Of a DNA stretch of 37,864 bases, positions 16,917 to 25,342 are shown one piece after another; positions within the stretch are counted from its first letter, which is position 1, and every line of letters starts with the position of its first letter. Below the pieces are notes generated by a model, which did no database searches, was not told the DNA's origin, and saw only the letters and a program-made list of their open reading frames with translations. The stretch is from assembly GCF_004614165.1 (NCBI RefSeq), contig NZ_SPVG01000122.1, forward strand, positions 1 through 37,864, in the 5' to 3' direction. The stretch is from Duganella callida. GTDB lineage: Bacteria; Pseudomonadota; Gammaproteobacteria; Burkholderiales; Burkholderiaceae_D. The translations under genes and the position numbers were made by a program.

Positions 16917-18191
16917 TTATGTTGATGCTTCCGCCAGCGCCCGCAGCCTGCGCCGGTCCTGCCTGATCCAGCCCACCAGTTCCTGCGCCGGCATGGGTTG
17001 CGCCAGCAGATAGCCCTGCGCCATATCGCAACCGAGATCGCGCAGCAGCTTCCAGTCCTCCACCGTCTCCACGCCCTCGGCCACCGTCGCCACGCCCAGG
17101 CTCTGCCCCAGTTCCAGTGCGCTTTTCAGCACCATGTGACGGTTCGGCCATTGCGCCGCGCCGTTGACGAAGCTGCGGTCGATCTTCAGCTCCGTGAACG
17201 GGCAGCGCGCGAACTGCTGCATGGACGAGTAGCCGATGCCGAAATCGTCCATCGCCAGGCCATAGCCCATCAGCCGCAGCCGGCCCATATTGGTCAACGC
17301 CTGCGACAGCTGGCGCATCACACTGGTCTCGGTCACTTCCCACACCAGCGCCTTGGGCGGCGCGCCGGACGCCGCCACCAGCGACGTCAGACGGTCGATG
17401 AAGCCGCGATCGGCCAGGTTGTCGGCGCTCAGGTTGACCGCCACCGTCAGCGGCGGCAGGCCGGCCTGCTTCCAGTCGTGCAGATGCCGCAGCACCTGGC
17501 GCACCATCTCCAGCGTGAACTCGGCCATCAGCGACGTGCCCTCCAGCGCCGGGATGAAATGCGACGGCGGCAGCAGGCCGCGCTGTGGCTGTCGCCAGCG
17601 CGCCAGCGCTTCCACGCCTTTCAGGTGACCGTTGTGCATCGCCACCTTGGGCTGGAAGTACGGCAGGAATTCCGCGCGCGCCAGCGCCTGTTCCAGCACT
17701 TCCAGCGCGACCTGCGGCAATGGCGGTGCCACCGCCGGCTCGCAATCGCCGCCGCGGCCGGCGCCGGCCTTGTGCAGCAGCTGCGTCAGCGATTCCAGCT
17801 GCACCGGCTTGACCAGGGTGCCCAGCAGGCCCATGCCGGCATCGTCGCAGGCCATGCTTTCGATGATCTCCAGCAGGCGCGGATCGCGCGCGCTGACCAC
17901 GATCAGGTTTTCGGTCAGGTGCCGGTCGCGCAGCTGGCAGGTCAGTTCGATACCGTCCATGCCCGGCATCTCGAGGTCGGTGAGCACCAGGTACACCGGG
18001 CAGTTCTGCCGGCCGTCCAGCACCCGCAAGGCCTGGTTGCCGTCGGCCGCCTCCAGGATTTCGCCGAATTTCAGCTGGCGCAGCAGGCCGACCAGATAGC
18101 CGCGCTGGACCTCGCTGTCCTCCACCACCAGCACGCGGCGGCCGGCCCACGGCGGGGCATCGGTGGCATCGGTGGCGGTCGGGGTGGCCAT
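16917..18191 (-). CDS. Response regulator with EAL domain (c-di-GMP phosphodiesterase type)
   Basis: 424 residues. The receiver domain is at about 18-145: acidic pair in VLVVEDSEVQRG, phospho-acceptor Asp in LVLTDLEMPGMDG, and the Lys of LVKPVQ. The EAL domain is at about 170-410, with the key motifs visible: VEALARW (EAL), NLSADN, WEVTETS, AMDDFGIGYSS, LKIDRSFV, AEGVE and AQGYLLAQPM. The metal and catalytic residues therefore look intact, and c-di-GMP hydrolysis to pGpG is expected (family knowledge). The gene sits one base after the cheB stop, deep in the chemotaxis operon, so CheA could phosphorylate the receiver domain and couple chemotaxis signals to c-di-GMP level (inference). Such REC-EAL proteins often control motile-to-sessile switching. 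Confidence 0.93.
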   Translation of the reverse strand: MATPTATDATDAPPWAGRRVLVVEDSEVQRGYLVGLLRQLKFGEILEAADGNQALRVLDGRQNCPVYLVLTDLEMPGMDGIELTCQLRDRHLTENLIVVSARDPRLLEIIESMACDDAGMGLLGTLVKPVQLESLTQLLHKAGAGRGGDCEPAVAPPLPQVALEVLEQALARAEFLPYFQPKVAMHNGHLKGVEALARWRQPQRGLLPPSHFIPALEGTSLMAEFTLEMVRQVLRHLHDWKQAGLPPLTVAVNLSADNLADRGFIDRLTSLVAASGAPPKALVWEVTETSVMRQLSQALTNMGRLRLMGYGLAMDDFGIGYSSMQQFARCPFTELKIDRSFVNGAAQWPNRHMVLKSALELGQSLGVATVAEGVETVEDWKLLRDLGCDMAQGYLLAQPMPAQELVGWIRQDRRRLRALAEAST

Positions 18192-18192
18192 G

Positions 18193-19266
18193 TCAGTACT
18201 GCAGCTGCTGCAGGATTTCGCGATAGATTGCGTTCAGCGGCACCGATTTTTCGACGCCGCCCTTTTTCACCGCCTCCTTCGGCATGCCGTACACCACGCA
18301 GCTGGCCTCGTCCTGCGCCACCGTGCGCGCGCCGGCCTTGAACATCTCCAGCATGCCGGCGGCGCCGTCGTCGCCCATGCCGGTCATGATCACGCCCAGC
18401 GCGTTGGCGCCGGCCGCGCGCGCGGCGGAGCGGAACAGCACATCGACCGACGGCCGGTGGCGGTTCACCAGCGGCCCGTCCACCACCTCGACGAAATACT
18501 GGGCGCCGGTGCGGCGCAGCAGCATGTGCTTGCCGCCGGGCGCGATCAGCACCTGGCCCTGCAGCACGCGGTCATTGTTCTCGGCTTCCTTGACGCGCAC
18601 CTGGCACACGCTGTCCAGCCGTGCCGCGAAGGCGGCGGTGAATTTTTCGGGCATGTGCTGCACCACCACGATGCCGGGCGAGACGCGCGGCAGGCAGGTC
18701 AGCACTTCCTCCAGCGCCTGCGTGCCGCCGGTGGAGGTGCCGATGGCGACGATACGCTCGGTGGTGGCGGTCATCGGCCGCGCATCCATCGGCGGCAGGA
18801 TGGCGTCCGCGTTCAGCTTGACCGTCACCGGCGGCGGCGCCGGACGGTTGGCCAGCTTGCCGACGCGGGCGCCGGCGGCCGCGCGCACGGCCGATATCAG
18901 CTCGTCGGCGCTGTCGTGCAGGAACTGCTTCAGGTCCAGGCGCGGCTTGGTGATGATCGCCACCGCGCCGGCGGTCAGCGCCTCCACCGAGGTCTGCGCG
19001 CCCTTTTCCGTCAGCGTGGAGCAGATCACCACCGGCGTCGGGTGCTCGGTCATCAGCTTGCGCAGGAAGGTGATGCCGTCCATCTTGGGCATTTCGACAT
19101 CGAGCACGATCACGTCCGGCCACTGCACCTTCATGCGTTCCATCGCCAGCAGCGGATTGGCCACCGCATGCATGACGGTGATGCCGGGCGCCGCGTTCAG
19201 CAGCCCGCTCAGCACCTGGCGCACCACGGCCGAATCGTCGACGATCATGACCTTGATATCGTTCAT
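18193..19266 (-). CDS. cheB: CheB chemotaxis methylesterase/glutamine deamidase
   Basis: 357 residues from [11 protein letters not shown]. The frame is open further upstream, but the ATG at 19266 has a strong ribosome site (GGAGAAGGG) and overlaps the cheD stop (ATGA). N-terminal receiver domain with phospho-acceptor Asp56 in [13 protein letters not shown], a linker at about 125-165, then the methylesterase domain with its catalytic triad visible: Ser178 in [11 protein letters not shown], His204 in VVQHMP and Asp300 in [10 protein letters not shown]. CheB removes methyl groups from MCP glutamates when phosphorylated by CheA, giving adaptation together with CheR. The order cheR-cheD-cheB is conserved in many chemotaxis operons. 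Confidence 0.97.
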   Translation of the reverse strand: MNDIKVMIVDDSAVVRQVLSGLLNAAPGITVMHAVANPLLAMERMKVQWPDVIVLDVEMPKMDGITFLRKLMTEHPTPVVICSTLTEKGAQTSVEALTAGAVAIITKPRLDLKQFLHDSADELISAVRAAAGARVGKLANRPAPPPVTVKLNADAILPPMDARPMTATTERIVAIGTSTGGTQALEEVLTCLPRVSPGIVVVQHMPEKFTAAFAARLDSVCQVRVKEAENNDRVLQGQVLIAPGGKHMLLRRTGAQYFVEVVDGPLVNRHRPSVDVLFRSAARAAGANALGVIMTGMGDDGAAGMLEMFKAGARTVAQDEASCVVYGMPKEAVKKGGVEKSVPLNAIYREILQQLQY

Positions 19267-19793
19267 GCTTTTGCCCTTCTCCCTGCATTGCTCCACCGCT
19301 CCTGCGCGCTGTCGGGCGGCACCTGGCGGCTCAGCACTTCGCCATTGCGGATGGTGAAGATCAGTTGCCGGTGGCCCTCGCCGTACAGGCTTTCCGACAC
19401 CACGTGGATGCCGTACTGCTGCAGCATGCTGCGCGCGCAGTCGCCGTTCTGGGTGCCGATGTCGCGCACCTTTTCGCTGCGCGGGAACATGGCGCCGCCG
19501 CCGAAGATCTTGCCCTGACACTGCATCAGCGGCACGCCATGCCGCGCCATCCCCTCGATCATCAGCTCCATGGCGTCGACGCCGTACATGCCCGGCTTGT
19601 CGGCCGGCCGGTCGTTCTTGCGGCGGCCGTGGCCGGGCAGCAGAAAGTGCGACATGGCGCCGATGCGCAGCGCCGGATGCCACAGCGTGATCGACACGCA
19701 GGAACCGAGCAGCGTGCGCACCCGATACCGCTCGTCGCCGACGAAGTAATCGCCGGGCATGAGGAAGATATCGATAGGTTTGGCGTCGCTCAT
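19263..19793 (-). CDS. cheD: CheD receptor glutamine deamidase
   Basis: 176 residues, [20 protein letters not shown]. The catalytic Cys32 lies in [14 protein letters not shown] and His49 in [11 protein letters not shown], the same 17-residue spacing as in Thermotoga CheD. CheD deamidates specific glutamines on MCPs to glutamate, making them methylatable, and in some bacteria interacts with CheC. No cheC is visible in this window, so the deamidase role is more likely. Both ends overlap neighbours by four bases (cheR stop at 19790 and cheB start at 19266), indicating translational coupling in the adaptation block cheR-cheD-cheB. Confidence 0.96.
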   Translation of the reverse strand: MSDAKPIDIFLMPGDYFVGDERYRVRTLLGSCVSITLWHPALRIGAMSHFLLPGHGRRKNDRPADKPGMYGVDAMELMIEGMARHGVPLMQCQGKIFGGGAMFPRSEKVRDIGTQNGDCARSMLQQYGIHVVSESLYGEGHRQLIFTIRNGEVLSRQVPPDSAQERWSNAGRRAKA

Positions 19794-20599
19794 GGTTTGC
19801 GGTAGACCGAAGGCGCGTTGGCGATCAGGGTATCGTTAATATCGTTCAGCGTTTCCGAATGCCCGATCAGAAAGTAGCCGCCGGGCCGCAGCTGCGCCAG
19901 CAGGCGCGTCACCACCTGCCGCTTGGTCTCCAGATTAAAGTAAATCATCACATTGCGCAGGAAGATGACGTCAAACGTGCCGACCTTGGGCAGCGGCGCG
20001 TTCAGGTTCAGATGCTGGAACTGCACCCGCTGGCGCAATGCCCGTTCGATCAGCAGCGTGCCGCTCTCGCTGCCCTGCCCCTTCAGGCAGAAGCGCTTCA
20101 GGTACTGCTGCGGCACCTGGCTGGCGCGCTCCATCGGATAGTGGCCGCAGCGCGCGCGTTCCAGCACGCGGGTGCTGATGTCGGTGCCCAGCACCTCCCA
20201 GGCGCCATCGATACCCATCACGTCGGCCAGCACCATGGCGATGCTGTACGGTTCCTCGCCGCTGGAACTGGCGGCGCTCCATACCCGCATGCTGCGCCCT
20301 TTGTCACGCGCCTCCTGCGCCAGATCGCGCAGCAGGTTGAAGTGCTTGGGTTCGCGGAAAAAATAAGTCTCGTTGGTGGTCAGCAGATCGACCGCGATCT
20401 GCAGCTCCTGCGGCTGCGCGCGGCTTTCCAGCAGGCGCAGATAATCGCCGTAGCTGTCGAGCTGGTAGTGGGCCAGGCGCTTGGCCAGGCGGCCGCTGAC
20501 CAGCGCCTGCTTGCCGTTGGCCATGGTGATGCCGGCAGCGTCGTAGATGAAGCGCTGGAACTGCAAAAATTCGCGATCGGTGATCATCGCCACGGCCAT
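19790..20599 (-). CDS. cheR: CheR chemotaxis methyltransferase
   Basis: 269 residues. The N-terminal helical domain is followed by a SAM-binding Rossmann domain: [14 protein letters not shown], motif [18 protein letters not shown] (the usual Gly-Cys pair replaced by Ala-Ser), [14 protein letters not shown], and [13 protein letters not shown]. The C-terminal [14 protein letters not shown] is typical. CheR adds methyl groups to MCP glutamates. ATG codons at 20599 and 20587 are both possible starts; the first lies 12 bases after the cheW stop. There is no C-terminal TPR extension. It forms the adaptation block with cheD and cheB. Receptors with aromatic C-terminal tails in this operon could recruit it, but no binding motif was verified. 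Confidence 0.97.
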   Translation of the reverse strand: MAVAMITDREFLQFQRFIYDAAGITMANGKQALVSGRLAKRLAHYQLDSYGDYLRLLESRAQPQELQIAVDLLTTNETYFFREPKHFNLLRDLAQEARDKGRSMRVWSAASSSGEEPYSIAMVLADVMGIDGAWEVLGTDISTRVLERARCGHYPMERASQVPQQYLKRFCLKGQGSESGTLLIERALRQRVQFQHLNLNAPLPKVGTFDVIFLRNVMIYFNLETKRQVVTRLLAQLRPGGYFLIGHSETLNDINDTLIANAPSVYRKP

Positions 20600-20611
20600 G
20601 GCCTGCCTTCA

Positions 20612-21157
20612 TCATGCGGCGGCGGCTGCGGTGCCGCGCGCCATGTCAACAATCTCCTCGCTCGACAGCACCCGCTCGATGTCGAGCAGGATCACGAACC
20701 TGCCGCTGTGTTTGCCCATGCCGGCGATGAAGTCGGGGCGGATGCGGGTGCCGAACGAGGGCGCCGGCTCGATGTCGGCGGCGGCGATTTCCACCACCGC
20801 GTTGACCGCGTCCACCAGCATGCCCAGCACCTGCTTGCCGTCGCCGTCGCCCGCCTCCACGATGACGATGCAGCTGCGCTTGCCGATCGCGCTCCGCGCG
20901 CGGCCGAAGCGCGCCGACAGGTCCATCACCGGCACCACCGCGCCGCGCAGGTTGATCACGCCGCGCACGCAGTCCGGCATCATCGGCACCGTGGCCACGC
21001 TGCCGTACTCGATGATCTCCTTGATGTGCAGGATACCGACCGCATACTGGTCCTCGCCCAGCATGAAGGTCAGGAACTGGCTGGGCAGCGCGGCGCCGCC
21101 CTGCAGGGCGACGATGGCACTGCTGCCGTAGGTGACGATGTCGGCCGGGGTGTCCAT
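20612..21157 (-). CDS. cheW: CheW coupling protein (upstream copy)
   Basis: 181 residues. CheW landmarks: QFLTFMLGEDQYAVGILHIKEIIEY, CVRGVINLRGAVVPVMDLSARFG, and MLVDAVNAVVEIAAADIEPAP. It lies 9 bases after cheA and 12 bases before cheR. It probably couples the CheA of this operon to the MCPs encoded upstream. It ends in a poly-Ala tail (TAAAAA) of no evident function. The second paralogue at 14686-15192 shares the overall layout, so the cluster can build arrays with two different coupling proteins. Confidence 0.95.
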   Translation of the reverse strand: MDTPADIVTYGSSAIVALQGGAALPSQFLTFMLGEDQYAVGILHIKEIIEYGSVATVPMMPDCVRGVINLRGAVVPVMDLSARFGRARSAIGKRSCIVIVEAGDGDGKQVLGMLVDAVNAVVEIAAADIEPAPSFGTRIRPDFIAGMGKHSGRFVILLDIERVLSSEEIVDMARGTAAAAA

Positions 21158-21166
21158 AAACCTCCT

Positions 21167-23332
21167 TTATGCGGCCAGCGCCACCGCGCCGCGGCCGCTG
21201 ACGGTGTGCATCAGCGCCGCCACGTCGATGATCAGCGCCACCTCGCCGTTACCGAGGATGGTGGAACCGCTGATGCATTTGACTTCGCTGAAGATGGGAC
21301 TCAACGGCTTGATCACGGTCTGGAATTCGCCCAGCAGCGTATCCACCACCAGGCCGGCGCGCTGGTTGCCGAACTTGAGCACCACGATGCTCTCGCGCCG
21401 CGTGCTGGCGCCGTCGATGCGGAACAGCTCGCGCAGGCGGATGAACGGCAGCACCTGGCCGCGCAGGTTGCTGTAATCCTGTCCCGGCTCGGTGGCGTAT
21501 TCGATGCATTCCTCGATCATGTCGAGCGGGATCACGAACACCGACGATCCCACCTGCACCAGGAAGCCGTCGATGATCGCCAGCGTCAGCGGCAGGCGCA
21601 CGGTGACGGTGGTGCCCTGCCCTTCGCGGCTGCTGACGTCCACGCTGCCGCGCAGCGCCTGGATGTTGCGCTTCACCACGTCCATGCCGACGCCGCGGCC
21701 GGACAGGTTGGTGATCTTCTCGGCGGTCGAAAAGCCGGCCTCGAAAATCAGGTTGTAGATTTCGCTGTCGCTCAGCTTGCGCTCCGGGTCGACCAGCCCG
21801 CGTTCGATCGCCTTGGCCAGGATTTTCTCCTTGCGCAGGCCGCCGCCGTCGTCGCTGACCTCGATCACGATGCTGCCCGACTCGTGGAAGGCGTTCAGCT
21901 TGATCATGCCTTTCGCCGGCTTGCCGGCCGCCACCCGCACCTCGGCCGGCTCGATGCCGTGGTCCATGGCGTTGCGTACCAGGTGCATCAGCGGATCGCC
22001 GATCTTCTCCACCACGGTCTTGTCGAGTTCCGAATCCTCGCCGTCGACGATCAGGCCGATATCCTTGCCCAGCTCGCGCGCGACGTCGTGCACCACGCGC
22101 TGGAAGCGGTTGAAGGTGGCGCCGATCTTCACCATGCGCAGTTCCAGCGCGGCGTCGCGCACGTCCTCCACCAGCCCGGTGAGGGTCGAGGTGCACTCCA
22201 GCAGTTCGCTGTTGCGCAACTGCTGGCCGATCATGTTGGCGCGCGCGCCGGCGATGATCAATTCGCCCACCAGGTCGATCAGCCGATCGAGCTTGTCGGA
22301 ATCGACGCGGATCGAGCGGCTCTCCTGCGCCTTCTGTTCGCTGACCTGCTTCTGCTTGGCCAGCGCCGCCTCCACCACCACCGGCGGCACGTTGCCGGCA
22401 TCGACCAGGATCGCGCCCAACTGCTGCGGCGGCGCATCCTTGGGTTTCCCGGACTGCTGCTGCAGCGCCTCTTGCAGTTCGTGCGCGGTGACGCTGCCGC
22501 AGCGCACCAGGATCTCGCCCAGCCGCGCCGCCTGCTCCGGCAGCGCGCGGATCAGGTTGACATATTCGGACACCTTGCTGTGCGGCGGGATGATGCGGAT
22601 CTCGCAGTCGTCCTGCACGAATTCGAACACGCCGGCGATGGCCTCGCGGTCGGCCGTGCTGTCGAAGGCGATCTCGAAACCGAGGTAGCACAGTTCCGCA
22701 TCCATCTCGTCGGCCGGGGGCAGCGCGTCGGGGATGGTGGCGATGCCGACGATGCGCCCCAGCTTGGCCAGGTAGCGCAGGAAGGCGATGGGGTCCATGC
22801 CGTTCTGCAGCACCACGCGGCCGAAGCGCAGCGAGATGTGCCAGTAGTCGCTTTCGCCGCGCTCCTGGTCGATGCGTTCCAGTTGCGGTTCAGTGTGCAC
22901 CGCCAGCGACGATGCCGCCGGCGCGGCGGCGCCGGCTTCGCCCTCCATGTGGCGGCGCAGCTGCTCCTGCAGCATCTCGCCTTCCGGCGCGGTGTCGGGG
23001 TCCTGCTCGTGGCGGCCGGCGGCCAGGGCGTCGATCATGCCGGACAGGTAATCGCAGCAGGACAGCAGCAGCACCACCATTTCGTCGCTCAGCGTCACGC
23101 TGCCGTCGCGCACCTTGTCGAGCAGGCTTTCCACCACGTGGGTGAAGGCGACGATGTGATCGAGGCTGAACAGGCCCGCCGAACCCTTGATGGTGTGCGC
23201 GGCGCGGAAGATGGCGTTGATCGCCTCGCCCTGATCGCCGGCCAGATCGACGTTGAGCAGCGCGTTTTCCATCTCTTCCAGCAGCTCGCGGCTCTCGGCG
23301 ATAAATGTCTGCAGCGCTTCGTCCAGATTCAT
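21167..23332 (-). CDS. cheA: CheA chemotaxis histidine kinase with a duplicated LGxILV linker motif
   Basis: 721 residues. P1 phosphotransfer domain (about 1-105) with the phospho-accepting His46 in AAHTIKGSAG. A P2-like region at about 163-250 (YWHISLRFGRVVLQNGMDP). Two copies of a short motif follow: LGEILVRCGSVTAHELQEAL (271-290) and LGAILVDAGNVPPVVVEAAL (305-324). Then P3 dimerisation (339-400), the P4 ATPase domain with the N-box HLVRNAMDHGIE (about 450-461), G1 SDDGGG and the GFSTAEKITNLSGRGVGMDV box (about 533-552), and P5/CheW-like (582-721). All kinase motifs are present, so it should phosphorylate CheY, CheB and perhaps the REC-EAL protein. The duplicated motif resembles repeats in GspE-N-like modules and is uncommon; its role is unknown. 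Confidence 0.96.
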   Translation of the reverse strand: MNLDEALQTFIAESRELLEEMENALLNVDLAGDQGEAINAIFRAAHTIKGSAGLFSLDHIVAFTHVVESLLDKVRDGSVTLSDEMVVLLLSCCDYLSGMIDALAAGRHEQDPDTAPEGEMLQEQLRRHMEGEAGAAAPAASSLAVHTEPQLERIDQERGESDYWHISLRFGRVVLQNGMDPIAFLRYLAKLGRIVGIATIPDALPPADEMDAELCYLGFEIAFDSTADREAIAGVFEFVQDDCEIRIIPPHSKVSEYVNLIRALPEQAARLGEILVRCGSVTAHELQEALQQQSGKPKDAPPQQLGAILVDAGNVPPVVVEAALAKQKQVSEQKAQESRSIRVDSDKLDRLIDLVGELIIAGARANMIGQQLRNSELLECTSTLTGLVEDVRDAALELRMVKIGATFNRFQRVVHDVARELGKDIGLIVDGEDSELDKTVVEKIGDPLMHLVRNAMDHGIEPAEVRVAAGKPAKGMIKLNAFHESGSIVIEVSDDGGGLRKEKILAKAIERGLVDPERKLSDSEIYNLIFEAGFSTAEKITNLSGRGVGMDVVKRNIQALRGSVDVSSREGQGTTVTVRLPLTLAIIDGFLVQVGSSVFVIPLDMIEECIEYATEPGQDYSNLRGQVLPFIRLRELFRIDGASTRRESIVVLKFGNQRAGLVVDTLLGEFQTVIKPLSPIFSEVKCISGSTILGNGEVALIIDVAALMHTVSGRGAVALAA

Positions 23333-23342
23333 GGCATTCCCT

Positions 23343-23642
23343 TTACGCGTGTATCAGCACGGCGTCGCCGAAGAAGGCGACCAGGTCCAGCATCTCGAAG
23401 ATTTCCACCACGGCGGGGCTGTGCCGCACCAGGCGCAGCGCGCGCTGTTCGGCCGCCGCGGTCTGCTTGGCCAGCATCAGCACCTGCAGGCCGGCGGTGT
23501 CCAGTTCCGTCACGCCGGACAGGTCGATCTCCAGCACCGGCGCCTTGCGCAGCGCCTCGATCACGGTGGTTTTCAGGTCGGCGGCGCGATAGATGTTCAT
23601 CTCGCCGTCGAGGGCAATCCTGGTCACATCGTCAGCCATCAC
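23343..23642 (-). CDS. STAS-domain protein (anti-sigma-factor-antagonist-like)
   Basis: 99 residues, MMADDVTRIALDGEMNIYRA, with a GGAGG ribosome site. This is a lone STAS domain: strand IALDGEM, helix AADLKTTVIEAL, strand VLEIDLSGVTELDTAGLQVL, and a C-terminal helix. The usual phosphorylatable Ser of SpoIIAA-type proteins lies in a DSSG-type loop; here the loop reads LDTAGL, so Thr is the only candidate. It sits between cheY (15-base gap) and cheA (10-base gap). In some chemotaxis clusters a small STAS protein is encoded next to cheA/cheY, but its role is unclear. It might be a partner for a kinase or phosphatase not in this window. Confidence 0.88.
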   Translation of the reverse strand: MMADDVTRIALDGEMNIYRAADLKTTVIEALRKAPVLEIDLSGVTELDTAGLQVLMLAKQTAAAEQRALRLVRHSPAVVEIFEMLDLVAFFGDAVLIHA

Positions 23643-23657
23643 AGCCTCCGGATAGAA

Positions 23658-24026
23658 TTATGGCAGCACCAGCTTGGCAACGGCGCCCAACAGCACCTCC
23701 GGCTTGAACGGCTTGACCACCCAGGCCCTGGCGCCGGCCGCCTTGCCTTCTTCCTTCTTGCTCTCTTGCGATTCGGTGGTCAGCATGATCACCGGCGTGA
23801 ATTTATAGTTGGGCAGTTGCTTGAACTCGCGCACGAAGGTGATGCCGTCCATGTTGGGCATGTTCACGTCGCACACCACCAGGTGGATCTTCTGTCCCGT
23901 GCATTTGGACAGCGCATCGACGCCGTCGCGCGCTTCTATCACATCGTAACCCGCGCCCTTCAACGCGATGCCGACCACCTGACGCAGGGAAGCCGAATCG
24001 TCCACCACCATGATGCTCTTTGCCAT
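23658..24026 (-). CDS. cheY: CheY chemotaxis response regulator
   Basis: 122-residue stand-alone receiver domain, MAKSIMVVDDSASLRQVV. The acidic pair is Asp9-Asp10, the phospho-acceptor Asp53 in VVCDVNMPNMDG, the switch Thr in MLTTES (83/84) and Lys105 in VVKPFKPE. When phosphorylated by CheA it binds the flagellar motor switch to change rotation, or acts on another output. The gene lies 14 bases after the preceding MCP stop. No CheZ phosphatase gene is present in the window, so turnover of CheY-P must be intrinsic or supplied elsewhere, unless the CheZ-like motif in the upstream MCP is functional. Confidence 0.96.
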   Translation of the reverse strand: MAKSIMVVDDSASLRQVVGIALKGAGYDVIEARDGVDALSKCTGQKIHLVVCDVNMPNMDGITFVREFKQLPNYKFTPVIMLTTESQESKKEEGKAAGARAWVVKPFKPEVLLGAVAKLVLP

Positions 24027-24040
24027 GTCTGATCTATCCC

Positions 24041-25207
24041 TCAGAAGAATGTGATTTCATCCGCCTCGGCGGCGGCGGGGGCGGCGAGTTTTGCGCCGCT
24101 GTGCACCGCGTGCTCCTCCGCCATTGCATAGGTTTTCTGCAGTTCGTGCAGCAGCCGGTCGGGGTCCAGCGGTTCCAGCACGCCGCTGTCGTCGTAGTGG
24201 GCGCGGTTCTCGCGCAACAGCGCCGGCAGGCGCTCCATGTTCTCGCGCACGTGCGACATCACCTGGCTGACGCGGTCCTGGAACTGCAACTGCACCAGCG
24301 CCTGGCCCACCTCGCCCTGGATGCCGATGCTTTCCTGCTTCAGCTGATCGGACGACTGCACCAGCGCGTCGGTCATCTGGCGGAATTCGTCGAGCACCGC
24401 GGCGATCATGCCCTCGGCCGACTGCATCGATTTGTCTTCCGCCTCGCTCGACTGTTCGGCGGCCTGGCTGGCGGCCAGGATGGCGCTGCTGATCTGGTTG
24501 ACGCGGTTGGAGATTTCCTTGCCGGTTTCGGCCGAGCGGCCCGACAGCATGCGCACTTCCTGCGCCACCACGGCGAAGCCGCGTCCCGCCGGGCCGGCGC
24601 GCGCCGCCTCGATGGCGGCGTTCAGCGCCAGCAGATTGGTTTGCGCGGCGATGCTGGCCACGCCCTCGGCCATGCCGCGCAGCTCGCGCGTAAAGCGTTC
24701 CAGGTCGCGGATCTGCGCCAGCATGGCCTGCTTGGAACTCATCGCCGATTTCATCGAGCTGACCACCGAGCCCAGTTGCCGTTCGCTGCGGCCGAACACC
24801 TCGGTCATCGAGCCGCCTTGATTTGCCCCGCTGGACACGTGCACCGCGTTGTCGAGGCGGTCGACGATGTTGGAGAAGCGCGACGCCAGGTCGGCGATGG
24901 CTTCCTCCATCTGCGCGCGCGAGTTTTCGATATGCCGCGCCCACACCGGCAACACGGCGTCGCCGAAGCGCTCGCGCGCCGCCAGGTAGTCGTCGATCAT
25001 CGGATGGTCGCCGGAGGAGGCGCCGCCGCCCGCCGTGCTGAAACCGGACTCATGCGTACTCCACGCGGCGGCGCCCAGCAGCAGCGCCGCCCAGATCAGG
25101 GTAGGCCAACCCCAGCTACTCCAACCGGCCACAACCGTACCCAAGGCGCCGGCGCCAGCCAGGCCGTACACTAGTAATTTGCTACTCACCCCGGTTCGAT
25201 TCTTCAC
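24041..25207 (-). CDS. Membrane-anchored MCP without a sensor domain, with a CheZ-like motif
   Basis: 388 residues from the GTG at 25207. This start is chosen over upstream codons because AGAGGTGG lies at the right spacing and the following 50 residues are two back-to-back membrane helices (about 10-29 and 32-49). There is no periplasmic domain between them. The cytoplasmic part has an MCP signalling tip, [20 protein letters not shown], then [20 protein letters not shown]. Further on it carries [14 protein letters not shown] (about 307-320), whose DxxxQ resembles the CheZ active-site motif, and the tail ends ADEITFF. The input is therefore cytoplasmic or membrane-borne (inference). It is upstream of cheY, 14 bases apart. 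The N-terminal boundary is the least certain part. Confidence 0.87.
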   Translation of the reverse strand: MKNRTGVSSKLLVYGLAGAGALGTVVAGWSSWGWPTLIWAALLLGAAAWSTHESGFSTAGGGASSGDHPMIDDYLAARERFGDAVLPVWARHIENSRAQMEEAIADLASRFSNIVDRLDNAVHVSSGANQGGSMTEVFGRSERQLGSVVSSMKSAMSSKQAMLAQIRDLERFTRELRGMAEGVASIAAQTNLLALNAAIEAARAGPAGRGFAVVAQEVRMLSGRSAETGKEISNRVNQISSAILAASQAAEQSSEAEDKSMQSAEGMIAAVLDEFRQMTDALVQSSDQLKQESIGIQGEVGQALVQLQFQDRVSQVMSHVRENMERLPALLRENRAHYDDSGVLEPLDPDRLLHELQKTYAMAEEHAVHSGAKLAAPAAAEADEITFF

Positions 25208-25342
25208 TGAACGCCACCTCTTTGTGAGCCCGGCGCCGCGAGCGGGCGCCGCCTGAAATCCAACTGTATCGCAGAAATCCCGGTGCGTGCCACCCTGTAT
25301 CCGCGAACGCGGACGCTGTTGCACCAATACAACCTTCGGGCG

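Noticed and set aside
19267-19683. An N-terminal extension of CheB
   Set aside because: It overlaps cheD in another frame and has Arg-rich nonsense composition. The normal CheB start with GGAGAAGGG is at 19266.
19859-23707. A 1282-codon plus-strand open frame across cheR, cheW and cheA
   Set aside because: Antisense shadow of conserved chemotaxis genes: composition dominated by His, Gln, Arg and Ala and no recognisable domain.
25231-25251. A terminator between two MCP genes
   Set aside because: A 7-bp GC stem (CGGCGCC/GGCGCCG) is present but has no T-run on the transcribed strand, and such stems are common by chance at this GC content.
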